From an archaeon HR04 (GTDB lineage Archaea > Thermoproteota > Nitrososphaeria > Nitrososphaerales > Nitrosocaldaceae): a stretch of 43,290 nt of DNA. The translations under genes were made by a program, and so were the position numbers. The notes beneath the pieces are model-generated. The model made no database searches and was not told where the DNA came from. It saw only the letters and a program-made list of their open reading frames with translations. Positions 8,104 to 16,917 of this stretch are shown in pieces (the first letter of the stretch is position 1; every line of letters begins with the position of its first letter). The stretch spans positions 1 to 43,290 of the forward strand of contig BEHG01000001.1 of the NCBI GenBank assembly GCA_002898655.1, written 5' to 3'.

Positions 8104-9318
8104 ATGCATATATGGATTTTAATAATAGCATTTCCTGCATTATCTCTCATAATATTTGAATATAATGAAGTAAACGCATATTCACGTTACCAGTGTGTTG
8201 TCCCTGCATTACTCACATGGCAATCAGTCAATTTACCAAGCGATTATCTTCAAGCTGTAAGATTAGCAGTAGTTAATTGGAATAATGTTCCTAGCGGGTT
8301 ATCATTAAGTGAAGTTTCTCAGGATGGCAATATTTTGATTAAACGTGAGAATAAAGGCGATAATAGGACTCCTGGCATAACCTATTTTGCGCAATGTGAT
8401 GGTACTAGACGACCTTTGCCTGTAATAATTGGATTGAATAGTTATTATCTAGATGGATATGATATCTTGCGTAAGCAAAATGTAGTTTCGCATGAACTAG
8501 GCCATGCAGCAGCTGGACTTGCTCATAATATTGGTACTTCTACCAATTCCAAGGCAACACTCATGTATGAGAATGATGATAGTTATAACATCTATAAGAT
8601 ATTTGCTCCTACACTAGATGAGATAAGAGGTACTCAAAATATCTACGGAACTACAACTCCAACATCAACATGCACACCATTCACTAAGAATGGTAGTGTT
8701 ACATACAATGGAACATGCTCATCTAACAATCCAGCATTACCAATAAATCTAAAGGTATTGCAAGCAGGGAATAACAACTATGCTTTTGCATCCCAATACT
8801 CTAGCAGTCAAGCATTACCAACTGTAGGAACAGTAATGATGACTACTAAAGTAAATGCGAATACACCACATCACTTCTCTATGGGCATATATACAACATC
8901 TAATTTTGGGGATCCTTATAATAGGATGATAACGGTAAGACTGGACAAATCTGTTAGGAATGGTATACAAACATCTTATATAGATACTGGAGGGAATCTA
9001 AAGATAGAGTATCTATGGCAAGGTACTATATCAACATCATCAACATACTTTCTACAGATAGTTATCCAGCAAGATTCATTCTCAAGCCCTGCTGGTGTAT
9101 ATGCATATCTGGATGATGGAGGAGGTTCAACACCACCAACATATCTAGGCTCCAAACTAGTTAGATCTGGCATACTATGGAATTCTTATAATGTGTATTA
9201 TGCAGTTGGTGCATGGTCTGATAATGAGTATAGACTGCTCTCAGACTACACTGTAAGGGAGAGGGAGTATTATAATAGGTTGAGATCATACAGTTGGCCA
9301 TATTCCAGTTATAGCTGA
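8104..9318 (+). CDS. Secreted metzincin-like zinc protease with C-terminal beta-rich domain
   Basis: A signal peptide spans about residues 1-25 (cleavage likely after VNAYS or nearby). The zinc-site motif HELGHAAAGLAH covers residues 130-141 and the Met-turn TLMY is at 152-155, as in matrixin/M10-like proteases. The spacing is one residue longer than the canonical HExxHxxGxxH, because there is an extra Ala codon before the Gly. Residues of about 175-404 look like a beta-sandwich, rich in Ser, Thr, Tyr and Asn, perhaps substrate- or surface-binding. The protein probably acts outside the cell. It is downstream of, and likely co-expressed with, the exported protein at 7390. Whether it is catalytically active is uncertain. 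Confidence 0.75.
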   Translation: MHIWILIIAFPALSLIIFEYNEVNAYSRYQCVVPALLTWQSVNLPSDYLQAVRLAVVNWNNVPSGLSLSEVSQDGNILIKRENKGDNRTPGITYFAQCDGTRRPLPVIIGLNSYYLDGYDILRKQNVVSHELGHAAAGLAHNIGTSTNSKATLMYENDDSYNIYKIFAPTLDEIRGTQNIYGTTTPTSTCTPFTKNGSVTYNGTCSSNNPALPINLKVLQAGNNNYAFASQYSSSQALPTVGTVMMTTKVNANTPHHFSMGIYTTSNFGDPYNRMITVRLDKSVRNGIQTSYIDTGGNLKIEYLWQGTISTSSTYFLQIVIQQDSFSSPAGVYAYLDDGGGSTPPTYLGSKLVRSGILWNSYNVYYAVGAWSDNEYRLLSDYTVREREYYNRLRSYSWPYSSYS

Positions 9319-9428
9319 TGGATTTACCAAAGAGGAGAGAAAACGAATTGATGGAGATAAGTAGATCATATATTAGATAGGATACTTGATGAATATATGA
9401 TGACTTATTTACGAACATCTTTATATGA

Positions 9429-10355
9429 TTATTGATCAGATGATGGGTAAGGCACATCTATAACCATCATATCCTCTGCTGCAACTACATTGCTATGCAG
9501 TATCGATGCCTCCTTAACCAACTTGCTCACATCATCATATCTAGCACTAAAGTGTGTAAGCACAAGCATCTTCACACCTGCTCTAGAGGCTAGTTCAGCA
9601 GCCTCCCTAGCAGTTGAGTGCATGGTCTCTAATGCTCTATCCTTCTCATCCTCGCTGAATGTTGAGTCAAATACTAGAAGATCACAACCCTTGAAGAACT
9701 CCTCAAGCCTCTTATTTGCCCTAGTATCGCCAGATATGCCTATCCTCCTACCTCTTCTCCTAGGTCCTGTAACATCACTAGATCTAACAAGCCTTCCATC
9801 TACTAACACATCCTCCCCATGCTGTAGCCTATGCCATAACCTACCCTTAGAGACACCTAGTGCCATAGCCTTCTCAGGATAGAATACCCCAGGCCTATCA
9901 TGCTCCTCTATGCAGTATGCATATGAGTTTATAGAATGCTCTGCTTTGCATGCCTTTACAGTGTACTCCTTCTCCTTCACAACTACACCCTCCTCCCTTA
10001 CTGCAGTAAAGTACACATCATACGTTAGGTTAACGTTAAGAAGCCTTGTATTCACATCTATGTACTCCTTGAGTATATCTGGTCCATATATGTAGAGAGG
10101 CATATCTCTACCATTCAATGCTAAGGTCTGCATGAAGCCTAATAAGCCTAGAACATGATCACTATGCATATGCGTTATGAATACCTTCATCCTTCTATTA
10201 GTGCCTAGCCCACTCTTCAGAAAGTTCCTCTGCATCCCTTCTCCAACATCGAATATGAGAAGTTCCCCTCCTCTCTGCACAGCTATGGATGTTAAGCCTC
10301 TCTTTGCTGTAGGTACTGCTGAGGATGTGCCTAGGAAGATTATCCTGAGTTGCAT
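9429..10355 (-). CDS. rnz: Ribonuclease Z (tRNA 3' endonuclease)
   Basis: RNase Z cleaves the 3' trailer from tRNA precursors. The 308-residue protein begins LRIIFLGTSSAVPT, followed by the metallo-beta-lactamase motif THMHSDHVLG near residues 61-70. Later ligands are seen in the AEHS, GISGDTR and LTHFSARY segments. Length matches the short form found in archaea. It is the last gene of the minus-strand operon that begins with queC, 13 bases after prs. The operon therefore joins a tRNA-modification precursor pathway with tRNA maturation. Confidence 0.93.
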   Translation of the reverse strand: MQLRIIFLGTSSAVPTAKRGLTSIAVQRGGELLIFDVGEGMQRNFLKSGLGTNRRMKVFITHMHSDHVLGLLGFMQTLALNGRDMPLYIYGPDILKEYIDVNTRLLNVNLTYDVYFTAVREEGVVVKEKEYTVKACKAEHSINSYAYCIEEHDRPGVFYPEKAMALGVSKGRLWHRLQHGEDVLVDGRLVRSSDVTGPRRRGRRIGISGDTRANKRLEEFFKGCDLLVFDSTFSEDEKDRALETMHSTAREAAELASRAGVKMLVLTHFSARYDDVSKLVKEASILHSNVVAAEDMMVIDVPYPSSDQ

Positions 10356-10368
10356 GATATATCACGTA

Positions 10369-11415
10369 TCATGTAGTAGATATACTACCTCTACTACCCC
10401 TACCCCTACTCTCACTATTACTGCTATTACTACTACTGCTACATTCCATGCCTACCTTGCTACTAGCACTGCTAGTGCTGAGTATGCTTAGCACTGCTGA
10501 TGCTGCCAATGGAGCAACATCCACTATCTTGCTCACCCTATTTGGTACAGTGTTTGTAGCAACAACATCACTTGCTCCACCCTCCTTTATCCTCTCAAGT
10601 GCACCATCCAGCATCAGTGCATGGGTGCATGCAACATATACCCTCTTGCACCCATGCTCAAGTAATGCTCTAACAGCCTCTGCAACACTGCTTCCAGTGC
10701 TTATCATATCATCCACAACTATCGCTACCTTACCCTTCAGATCATCCCTCATCTTGCTAAGCATCTCATGATCAATCTTTATTGCTCCAGTTATCCTATC
10801 CCTGCTCTTCCTTAACGCTATAGAGTTGCAATGTAGCATATCTGCCAATGCCTCTGCCCTATCTGCTCCACCAGCATCTGGAGATATGCTTAGAACATCC
10901 TTAGCCTCTACACCCTCCCCTGCAAGCCTCTTCTTGAAGTACTCAGCAAGTAATGGTACTGCAGATATGTTATGCACAGGTACTGTAAAGTATGATAATG
11001 CTAGGCTGCTATGTGCATCAAAAGTTATTAGCGCATCTATAGCGTATGAGGAGATTATCTTTGCTATAGCATCTATGCTAACTACCTCACCAGCAAGGAA
11101 CTCTCTATCCTGCCTTGCATAGCCTAGATAGGGTACGACTGAAACAGTTCTAGATGCTACCCTGCTAACCTTCGAGAGGATGAAGAAGAGTTGCATCATA
11201 TGAGCATCTACTGGAGGGTGTGTTGATTGTACTACAACAACATCATCACCATCTATAGCATCTGCTATCCTTATCTTGCTCTCCCCATCTGGGAACACTC
11301 TTAGATCAACATCGACAAGCCTTACATGCTCATCCTTATCTGCTAGAGTATCTGCTATCCCTTTTGCCATATCTTTAGATGCTGGACCTGCTAGGATGCT
11401 TATGCCCATGCACAA
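10369..11415 (-). CDS. prs: Ribose-phosphate pyrophosphokinase (PRPP synthetase)
   Basis: The enzyme makes PRPP from ribose 5-phosphate and ATP. Family signs include RVFPDGESKIRI near the N terminus, VVVQSTHPPVDAHMMQLFFI, VPYLGYARQDREF, and the PRPP-binding loop VVDDMISTGSSVAEA. The core of about 300 residues is followed by a roughly 35-residue Ser/Asn/Gly/Arg-rich tail encoded by triplet repeats. The start may be the ATG at 11415 or at 11409 (MGISILAG). It lies 17 bases after folE in the archaeosine-precursor operon; its presence may simply reflect nucleotide metabolism, since PRPP is not a direct substrate of the preQ0 enzymes. Confidence 0.92.
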   Translation of the reverse strand: MCMGISILAGPASKDMAKGIADTLADKDEHVRLVDVDLRVFPDGESKIRIADAIDGDDVVVVQSTHPPVDAHMMQLFFILSKVSRVASRTVSVVPYLGYARQDREFLAGEVVSIDAIAKIISSYAIDALITFDAHSSLALSYFTVPVHNISAVPLLAEYFKKRLAGEGVEAKDVLSISPDAGGADRAEALADMLHCNSIALRKSRDRITGAIKIDHEMLSKMRDDLKGKVAIVVDDMISTGSSVAEAVRALLEHGCKRVYVACTHALMLDGALERIKEGGASDVVATNTVPNRVSKIVDVAPLAASAVLSILSTSSASSKVGMECSSSSNSSNSESRGRGSRGSISTT

Positions 11416-11432
11416 ATCTATGCTACTATACT

Positions 11433-12191
11433 TTATATATTATACATCCTTGCACAACTACTGCTATCCATAAGCAATGATAATACCTGCTCCCTAACCT
11501 CCCTATTCTCGAACTCTCCCCTATATGCTATGGTTAGTATCCTACTGTTGTTCTTAACGCCCCTCATACGCATGCACATATGGTCCCCTTCAACCACAAC
11601 CAGCACCCCTTTAACCTTATCCTTCAACTCATCAGCTATCTGCTTGGTCATCCTCTCCTGTATCTGAAGCCTCTTTGCATACTTCTCAACAAGCCTTACC
11701 AATTTGGATATGCCGAATACCTTGCCATCTGGTATATAGGCTATATGCACCTTACCAAAGAATGGGAGTATATGATGCTCACACATGCTGTAGAACTGTA
11801 TCTCCCTTGCTACAACAACATCGCTCTCCTCGCTGAATGTAACATCCAACTCAGAGTCCATATCATAGCCAGAGAAGATCTCAGCATACATCTCTGCAAC
11901 CCTCTCTGGTGTATCCACCAGCCCTTCCCTATCTGGATCCTCTCCAAGCTCTATGATTAGTTGCCTTATGAGCCTCTTTATCCTTGCAGTTGAGTGCCTT
12001 TTGCTGGTAGAACCTCTCCTCTCTTTACCATCGCCATTGCTACTCTTAGCCTTCTCATCGATGCTGTTGCTCTCCATCTTCCTTATACTCCTATTTCCCA
12101 TATCTACATCAGCAGTAGTACTCTTATTATTACCGCTATTAACATGAGCATGCTCATAGTTGCGATCATCACTATTGCTAACCTTTCTCAT
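11433..12191 (-). CDS. folE: GTP cyclohydrolase I (type IA) with disordered N-terminal extension
   Basis: The enzyme converts GTP to dihydroneopterin triphosphate, the first step to preQ0 and archaeosine. Conserved segments are [17 protein letters not shown], the zinc-site [18 protein letters not shown] and [10 protein letters not shown], and the [13 protein letters not shown] helix. The core is of normal size (about 180 residues). Before it sits an unusual 65-75-residue hydrophilic N-terminal extension rich in Ser, Asn, Asp and Lys. The ATG overlaps the end of queE by 4 bases, which supports this start and translational coupling. Many archaea use the unrelated type IB enzyme instead; this is the IA form. 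Confidence 0.93.
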   Translation of the reverse strand: MRKVSNSDDRNYEHAHVNSGNNKSTTADVDMGNRSIRKMESNSIDEKAKSSNGDGKERRGSTSKRHSTARIKRLIRQLIIELGEDPDREGLVDTPERVAEMYAEIFSGYDMDSELDVTFSEESDVVVAREIQFYSMCEHHILPFFGKVHIAYIPDGKVFGISKLVRLVEKYAKRLQIQERMTKQIADELKDKVKGVLVVVEGDHMCMRMRGVKNNSRILTIAYRGEFENREVREQVLSLLMDSSSCARMYNI

Positions 12192-12904
12192 GGTATGCCC
12201 ATCACCTTATGCATCTGTGGTATTATCCTAACATTGGGATAGTACTGATGTACAGCATCGTAAATGGCTAGCATATGCTCCAATGTAGGCTCATTAACAC
12301 CATTTACAGGCTGAAGTACAAATCCATCTATAGCCTTGCCTGTATCCCCTTCAAATATCATCCTTGCCAGTTCCTCTACCTCCTCTCTCTTGCTTAGACT
12401 GCTAAGCACTACCTTTATGTATGTTACCTTCCTGCTAGCAATAGCATGCCTTAGGCATAGCATCTCATTCTCAAGCAACCTAGTGTAATGCTTATCATCT
12501 ATGGCATTAGAGTCCTTAAGCTTGAACTCTATCTTACATATATCTATATATGGTAGTACATGCAAGAACCTTGATACATCATAGCATGATGACTCAAGAT
12601 ATGTCTTGAGCAGGAGTTCATCCCTAACATACCTTGCCAGTTCCCTAACTGCCTCATGCTGTAGCAATGGCTCGCCTCCAGTGAAGTTAGCCTTGAATGT
12701 ACTCCTCTCAACCTTCCTTGCTATGATTGTTTTAGCCTCATCTATGCTATAGTATGTACCATTACCAATGCTCAAGGCATATGGGGTATCACAATAGAAG
12801 CATCTAAGCGGGCACCCTGCAAGCCTTATGAAGAGGGTTTTGGTACCAAGGTAAATGCCTTCTCCCTCTATACTTGTAAATACCTCACTTATGCTTACCC
12901 TCAA
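12188..12904 (-). CDS. queE: 7-carboxy-7-deazaguanine synthase (radical SAM)
   Basis: QueE forms the deazaguanine ring of preQ0. Residues 1-28 ([14 protein letters not shown]) and the iron-sulfur motif C31-x3-C35-x2-C38 in [11 protein letters not shown] identify it. FTGGEPLLQ (about residues 73-81) is the SAM-binding glycine-rich segment, and the C terminus FVLQPVNG fits the family. Length, 238 residues, is normal. It is 14 bases after queC and overlaps folE, so the three are one transcript. QueD is not in this window and should lie elsewhere. Confidence 0.94.
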   Translation of the reverse strand: MRVSISEVFTSIEGEGIYLGTKTLFIRLAGCPLRCFYCDTPYALSIGNGTYYSIDEAKTIIARKVERSTFKANFTGGEPLLQHEAVRELARYVRDELLLKTYLESSCYDVSRFLHVLPYIDICKIEFKLKDSNAIDDKHYTRLLENEMLCLRHAIASRKVTYIKVVLSSLSKREEVEELARMIFEGDTGKAIDGFVLQPVNGVNEPTLEHMLAIYDAVHQYYPNVRIIPQMHKVMGIP

Positions 12905-12918
12905 CCTAATATCTGAGA

Positions 12919-13665
12919 TTATGCTTTGAGCATCTTATTTAAATCTAATACCGCATAAAGCGTCTTATCCTCTATCCCTGCATCCTTGAATGCTCTAATC
13001 CTGTTCATGCATGACTCACATGAACCGCATTGCACCTTGATAGTCTTACCATCAACCTCAACCTCTCTGCCATCTGTATAGCAACTCCATGTCTCAAAGA
13101 GTAGATTACCAAGCATTCTATAACCTGCTCTTACAAGATCTGCCTTGCTCAGCCCTTCAACTGCTGGACTCCATATCCTAAGCCTCTTCCTTAACCCTTG
13201 CTCTATCCCATCCATCTCTGCAAGGTTAAGAACATCCTCCATGCTCTTGGCAAATACTACCCTACAGTCTGGATAGTTCTTCTCATCATCTGTATGTGCA
13301 CCATATGCTACTAGAGCAGCATTTATGCTGAATGCCCATGCCCCTGCTATTGTAAGGAATACAGCATTCCTTGCTGGTACAACTATACTGTAATCGAATC
13401 TATCTGGTATGCTACTACTACTACTCCCATCTCCAGTTAGGATATTGCTATCCTTGTAGAGGGACTTCATAAAGCCTATATCTACTATACGATGCTCCCT
13501 AACCCTTATATGCTCTGCAATGCTCCTAGCCCTCTCTACCTCCATCCTGCTCTTCTGCCCATAGTAGAATGTTATTGCATACAGTTCATAACCCTTCTCC
13601 TTCAAGTATGCTGCTGTACATGCAGAGTCAAGTCCTCCACTGAGTATGCAGATAGCCTTCTCCAT
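12919..13665 (-). CDS. queC: 7-cyano-7-deazaguanine (preQ0) synthase
   Basis: QueC converts carboxy-deazaguanine to preQ0 using ammonia and ATP. The PP-loop SGGLDSA is at residues 9-15, PARNAVFLTIA and YGAHTDDEKNYPDCR follow, and the zinc cysteines are in the C-terminal WSCYTDG and QCGSCESCMNR segments. A short Gly/Ser run (about residues 79-85) reflects an AGT-type triplet repeat. It is the first gene of the operon queC-queE-folE-prs-rnz. In archaea preQ0 feeds archaeosine at tRNA position 15, so the pathway end product is inferred to be archaeosine. Confidence 0.95.
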   Translation of the reverse strand: MEKAICILSGGLDSACTAAYLKEKGYELYAITFYYGQKSRMEVERARSIAEHIRVREHRIVDIGFMKSLYKDSNILTGDGSSSSSIPDRFDYSIVVPARNAVFLTIAGAWAFSINAALVAYGAHTDDEKNYPDCRVVFAKSMEDVLNLAEMDGIEQGLRKRLRIWSPAVEGLSKADLVRAGYRMLGNLLFETWSCYTDGREVEVDGKTIKVQCGSCESCMNRIRAFKDAGIEDKTLYAVLDLNKMLKA

Positions 13666-13792
13666 ACTGAAGTTAAGATGTATGATAAAGATTAAGCTAA
13701 CTCTTATCTACTCATCACCCCTAATGGGGAGTATGTGTTTTAACATATTATATTTCATGTAATCTCTTGCTAATTCATACTTATAGCAAGTA

Positions 13793-14024
13793 TTAGATGT
13801 ATAGCCTTACTATGCTCTCTATGAACTCTATGCTCACAGAATACTCTACTCCATACTTTCTCATTGAGATGTAGATCAGTTCATCAAGAATAAGCATATC
13901 TGTATATGGTTTACTGTTTAGCACTATATCCATTAGAATCTCTCATAAACAGCCCTATCTGTGGTGAGGGTATTAAGATATATCAACAGGTTTGAATCTA
14001 TGAATACTTGCTATATTTATACAT
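13793..14024 (-). pseudogene. Decayed PIN-domain (VapC-type) toxin
   Basis: Just after the antitoxin gene, in shifting frames, the minus strand encodes a PIN start VFIDSNLLIYLNTLTTDRAV (from 14007) and, after one frameshift near the YERF-stop, LMDIVLNSKPYTDMLILDEL and IYISMRKYGVEYSVSIEF, ending with a stop at 13793. The first PIN aspartate (FID) is preserved. The natural ATG at 14024 is out of frame by one base. The C-terminal half, which should carry the remaining acidic residues, is missing. So there are two frame changes and a truncation; no working toxin can come from it. Confidence 0.7.
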
Positions 14025-14301
14025 CCTCATCCTTCTTCTCTTCCTCATACTCCTCTAGATATATTGAGGCAAGTGATCCATGCTTAGGCTCCTTTCTAGA
14101 TACAATCATGCCTAGTCTTTCAGCATGATCCTTCAAGGCTCTCCTCAACCTCTCTTGGTCAACACTCCTAACAGGCTTCAGGACTATCCCATCCCTAACC
14201 TCAACGATCACCTCATCTCCTTCATCTATGCCAGCAAGTTCCCTTATAGCCTTGGGTAGTATTATGTAACCCTTTCTACCAATCTTCAGTCTAATTGTCA
14301 A
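14017..14301 (-). CDS. AbrB/MazE-type antitoxin (VapB-like)
   Basis: A 94-residue protein with an N-terminal SpoVT/AbrB DNA-binding fold: IGRKGYIILPKAIRELAGIDEGDEVIVEV (residues 6-36, written here in part) is the swapped-hairpin motif. The C-terminal half is a charged helix that would bind a toxin. The gene is intact, while the PIN toxin that overlaps its end is broken. It may now act as a lone regulator, or protect against a related toxin elsewhere; both are inference. Confidence 0.8.
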   Translation of the reverse strand: MTIRLKIGRKGYIILPKAIRELAGIDEGDEVIVEVRDGIVLKPVRSVDQERLRRALKDHAERLGMIVSRKEPKHGSLASIYLEEYEEEKKDEDV

Positions 14302-14625
14302 ACTATCTACCTTTAGTTGAGTGAGGAGTCAAACTAATAAATGTTCAATATATTACTGATCCATACAATAATACTAGGTTATGTAGATGAGGATTATTGA
14401 AAGGCTATTATATGCTTAGATGATGCATTAAGGGTTGCTAGAGACGACCTTCTGGTAAGAATGCAAAAAGTCAACCACATTGTACTGGTAAGCCATACAG
14501 CAGTTCTTTGATAGGGGATGTATGTTAATGAGTCTACTTACTAACTAAATGCTCTTCTCCCCTCCTATGCATAGCATGAGAAAGCAACAATCTTATATCA
14601 TACCATCTTCATATGAACGAAGGCT
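14302..14625. other. Intergenic region, possible gene debris
   Basis: This 324-base stretch has no intact gene. A plus-strand frame at about 14410-14510 reads as ICLDDALRVARDDLLVRMQK and a few more residues, without a start and with stops upstream. It may be a remnant of a degraded gene, in line with the broken toxin next door. Confidence 0.4.
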
Positions 14626-15687
14626 ATGGATGCTATAAGGACCATTAAGGTACTTGGTAGATGGTCTCTTAACAGGCTACAAGGCAAGAGGATGCCTCTC
14701 ATAGCAGTATTCAGCATGACGCACTACTGCAACTATTATTGTGCAATGTGCCCATTTGGTGATCCAGATAAGGATGCACAGATCAGGCTAGCAATGCACA
14801 GGGATCTTAGCACTGAGCAGTGGATGCGTATAATGAGCAAGGTTGCTCCCTATGTTATATGGAGCATAGTTGAGGGAGGAGAGCCTACGAGCAGGAAGGA
14901 TATACTTGAACTACTAGAGCATCTTAAGGGTTTAGGTTTACCAGTTACAATGATAACCAATGGCTCATTACTGCACACCTTAGACCTTGATAGACTCAAG
15001 CAGTGTGTTGATTACATATGCTTAAGTATAGACTCTCTACTGCAGGAGTCATACTGTAGGGTTAGAGGTGTAAAGCCTGAAACCTTCAAGAGGGTTATGA
15101 GCAACCTTATGCTACTCAAGGATCATAACATAAAGCATTACATAAACTCAGTTATAACGAAGTGGAATGCTGAGGAGTTCATAACACAGGAGTACTTCGA
15201 TATCGCTAGAAGCCTTGGGATAAAGACTGTAAGTATGACGTTCGTTGAGGATAGGTCTGATGTAAACTACTCATTGCTACCAGATAGGGATACAATGGTC
15301 AAGGTATGTAATAGCATATTGGATTACATGAGGAGGCATGATGAGCCATTCATCCTTATTCCTCCACTATACTGGGAGCAGATTATAGAGTATGGTAGAG
15401 TGTTATTCGATGAGTGTGGTGTATGGAAGAGCATATTCGTTAATGCTGATGGTACTGTTATGGTTCCATGTTGGAAGTACAAGGATAACACCTACAACCT
15501 TATGGAGTATGATGTAGAGTATGTATGGAGCAGGGAAGAGTGGGCTGAGGTTAAACATTGTAGGGAGTGTGATGTGCTAGCATGTATATGGTACTCATCC
15601 CAGAGTCCTTCTGTTATTGCAAATGGATATATGCGTGGTATAAGAATGTTGCTAAGAAAGCATCTAGGCTTATACAATTCTTTATAA
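14626..15687 (+). CDS. Radical SAM protein with SPASM-like C-terminal cysteines
   Basis: The iron-sulfur motif C35-x3-C39-x2-C42 (CNYYCAMC) is followed by VEGGEPTSRKD (SAM-binding glycines) and the TNGSLL and SIDSL strands of a radical SAM barrel. The C-terminal part has further cysteines (VPCWKYKDN, then KHCRECDVLACIW), which fits a SPASM-type auxiliary cluster or a reduced version. Proteins of this kind modify peptides or cofactors, but no precursor peptide is recognisable nearby, so the substrate is unknown. Length is 353 residues. It precedes the DUF1646 transporter by about 80 bases on the same strand; a functional link is possible but not shown. Confidence 0.85.
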   Translation: MDAIRTIKVLGRWSLNRLQGKRMPLIAVFSMTHYCNYYCAMCPFGDPDKDAQIRLAMHRDLSTEQWMRIMSKVAPYVIWSIVEGGEPTSRKDILELLEHLKGLGLPVTMITNGSLLHTLDLDRLKQCVDYICLSIDSLLQESYCRVRGVKPETFKRVMSNLMLLKDHNIKHYINSVITKWNAEEFITQEYFDIARSLGIKTVSMTFVEDRSDVNYSLLPDRDTMVKVCNSILDYMRRHDEPFILIPPLYWEQIIEYGRVLFDECGVWKSIFVNADGTVMVPCWKYKDNTYNLMEYDVEYVWSREEWAEVKHCRECDVLACIWYSSQSPSVIANGYMRGIRMLLRKHLGLYNSL

Positions 15688-15739
15688 TCATTGTTAGAAT
15701 ATTACCTTTGAATAACAAAATTGTATCTTCATTCAGAAG

Positions 15740-15747
15740 ATTTAAAG
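15740..15747 (+). promoter_or_regulatory. TATA-like element of the DUF1646 gene
   Basis: The box ATTTAAAG is centred about 23 bases before the ATG at 15766. It lies inside the longer TTG-started reading frame, which argues against that upstream start. Confidence 0.4.
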
Positions 15748-15765
15748 GCAGAAACCATTTATATA

Positions 15766-16833
15766 ATGGAGAATTATACGAAGGGCATGGTATTTGATGG
15801 TCTTGTGATTCAGATAGCAGCACTTACAGCACTTATAGCAATACCAGTTGTATCGAAGAAGGTTGAGCATAACATAGAGTACTTCTTCCTTGCTGTAGGG
15901 ATAGTAGCAGTAAGCATAGTAGGGATATGGTCCATACACTTGCTTGAGGAAGCACTGCTACATCCTGTCATGATAGGTAGCATCCCAATAGGGATAACAC
16001 AGGTTGTGCTCATCGCAGGATTAATCTTCTACTACAACAAGGATAAGGTTGCAAGGTTTGCATTTAGGCTGAATAACCCTCTTATGCTAGCAGTGATTGT
16101 CTTTGTATTAGGTATAGCAGCAAGTGCAATATCAGCCATAGTTGCATCAGCTATCCTTGCCGAACTCCTAGCACTATCACAGTTCCCTAGGAATGTTAAG
16201 GTTAAGGTTGCCATAGCATCAGCATTTGCAATAGGTATAGGGGCTGCACTACTACCAATTGGTGAACCACTATCCACAATAGCAATAGTCAAGTTGAAGG
16301 GAGAACCTTACAATGCAACATTCACATTCCTGCTAGAGAACCTATGGGATCTAGTCATACCTCTAGTAGCATTATTCTCTCTGCTAACATACTTTTACGC
16401 AAAGCGTAGCAGTAAGGAGGCATACATAGCAGAGTATGAGACCAATGTTAGGGATGTTGTTATGAGGGCAGTGAAGATCTACGCATTCATATTTGGTTTA
16501 ACACTACTAGGAGAGTTCTTCAAACCATTGGCAGAGCCTGTAGCTGCTTTAGGTATTGTAGTGCTCTACTTCTTTGGTCTCATCTCTGCTGCTGCTGATA
16601 ATGCAACACTAACAGCAGCACTTGTAAGCCCAGAGATGGAGTTGGGTGAGATAAGGGCATTCATGATCTCACTTGTCATAGCAGGAGGTCTGCTCATACC
16701 TGGAAATGTACCAAATATAATATTTGCAAGCATCCTCAAGATAGGGTTTAAGGAGTGGGCTAGACTTGCTATACCTATAGGCATGGTGGTCTTTCTTGCT
16801 GCTGGTGCTGCAATCATCGGTTTTGGCTTGTGA
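15766..16833 (+). CDS. DUF1646 family predicted cation/ion transporter
   Basis: A polytopic membrane protein of 355 residues with about ten hydrophobic segments. The N-terminal VVSKKVEHNIEYFFLAVGIV, the central GAALLPIGEPLSTIAI and the C-terminal IPGNVPNIIFASILKIGFKEWA match the DUF1646 family, which is distantly related to NhaD/arsenical-pump-type ion transporters. The two IPG/LPIGEP loops are likely substrate-lining re-entrant hairpins. Transported ion unknown. The reading frame extends upstream to a TTG at 15721, but the promoter position favours this ATG. Confidence 0.8.
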   Translation: MENYTKGMVFDGLVIQIAALTALIAIPVVSKKVEHNIEYFFLAVGIVAVSIVGIWSIHLLEEALLHPVMIGSIPIGITQVVLIAGLIFYYNKDKVARFAFRLNNPLMLAVIVFVLGIAASAISAIVASAILAELLALSQFPRNVKVKVAIASAFAIGIGAALLPIGEPLSTIAIVKLKGEPYNATFTFLLENLWDLVIPLVALFSLLTYFYAKRSSKEAYIAEYETNVRDVVMRAVKIYAFIFGLTLLGEFFKPLAEPVAALGIVVLYFFGLISAAADNATLTAALVSPEMELGEIRAFMISLVIAGGLLIPGNVPNIIFASILKIGFKEWARLAIPIGMVVFLAAGAAIIGFGL

Positions 16834-16917
16834 TATAAAATATGATGGTCTAGCAATAATATTTGATTGGTATGATATTCTCATTGATTAGTAATAAGAA
16901 GCATATATCATTTATAT

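Noticed and set aside
14410-14510. Plus-strand frame ICLDDALRVARDDLLVRMQK
   Set aside because: It has no start codon and stops lie immediately upstream; at best it is a remnant.
15721-15765. TTG-started N-terminal extension of the DUF1646 protein
   Set aside because: A TATA-like box lies inside it at the right distance for the ATG at 15766, and the added residues are not family-like.
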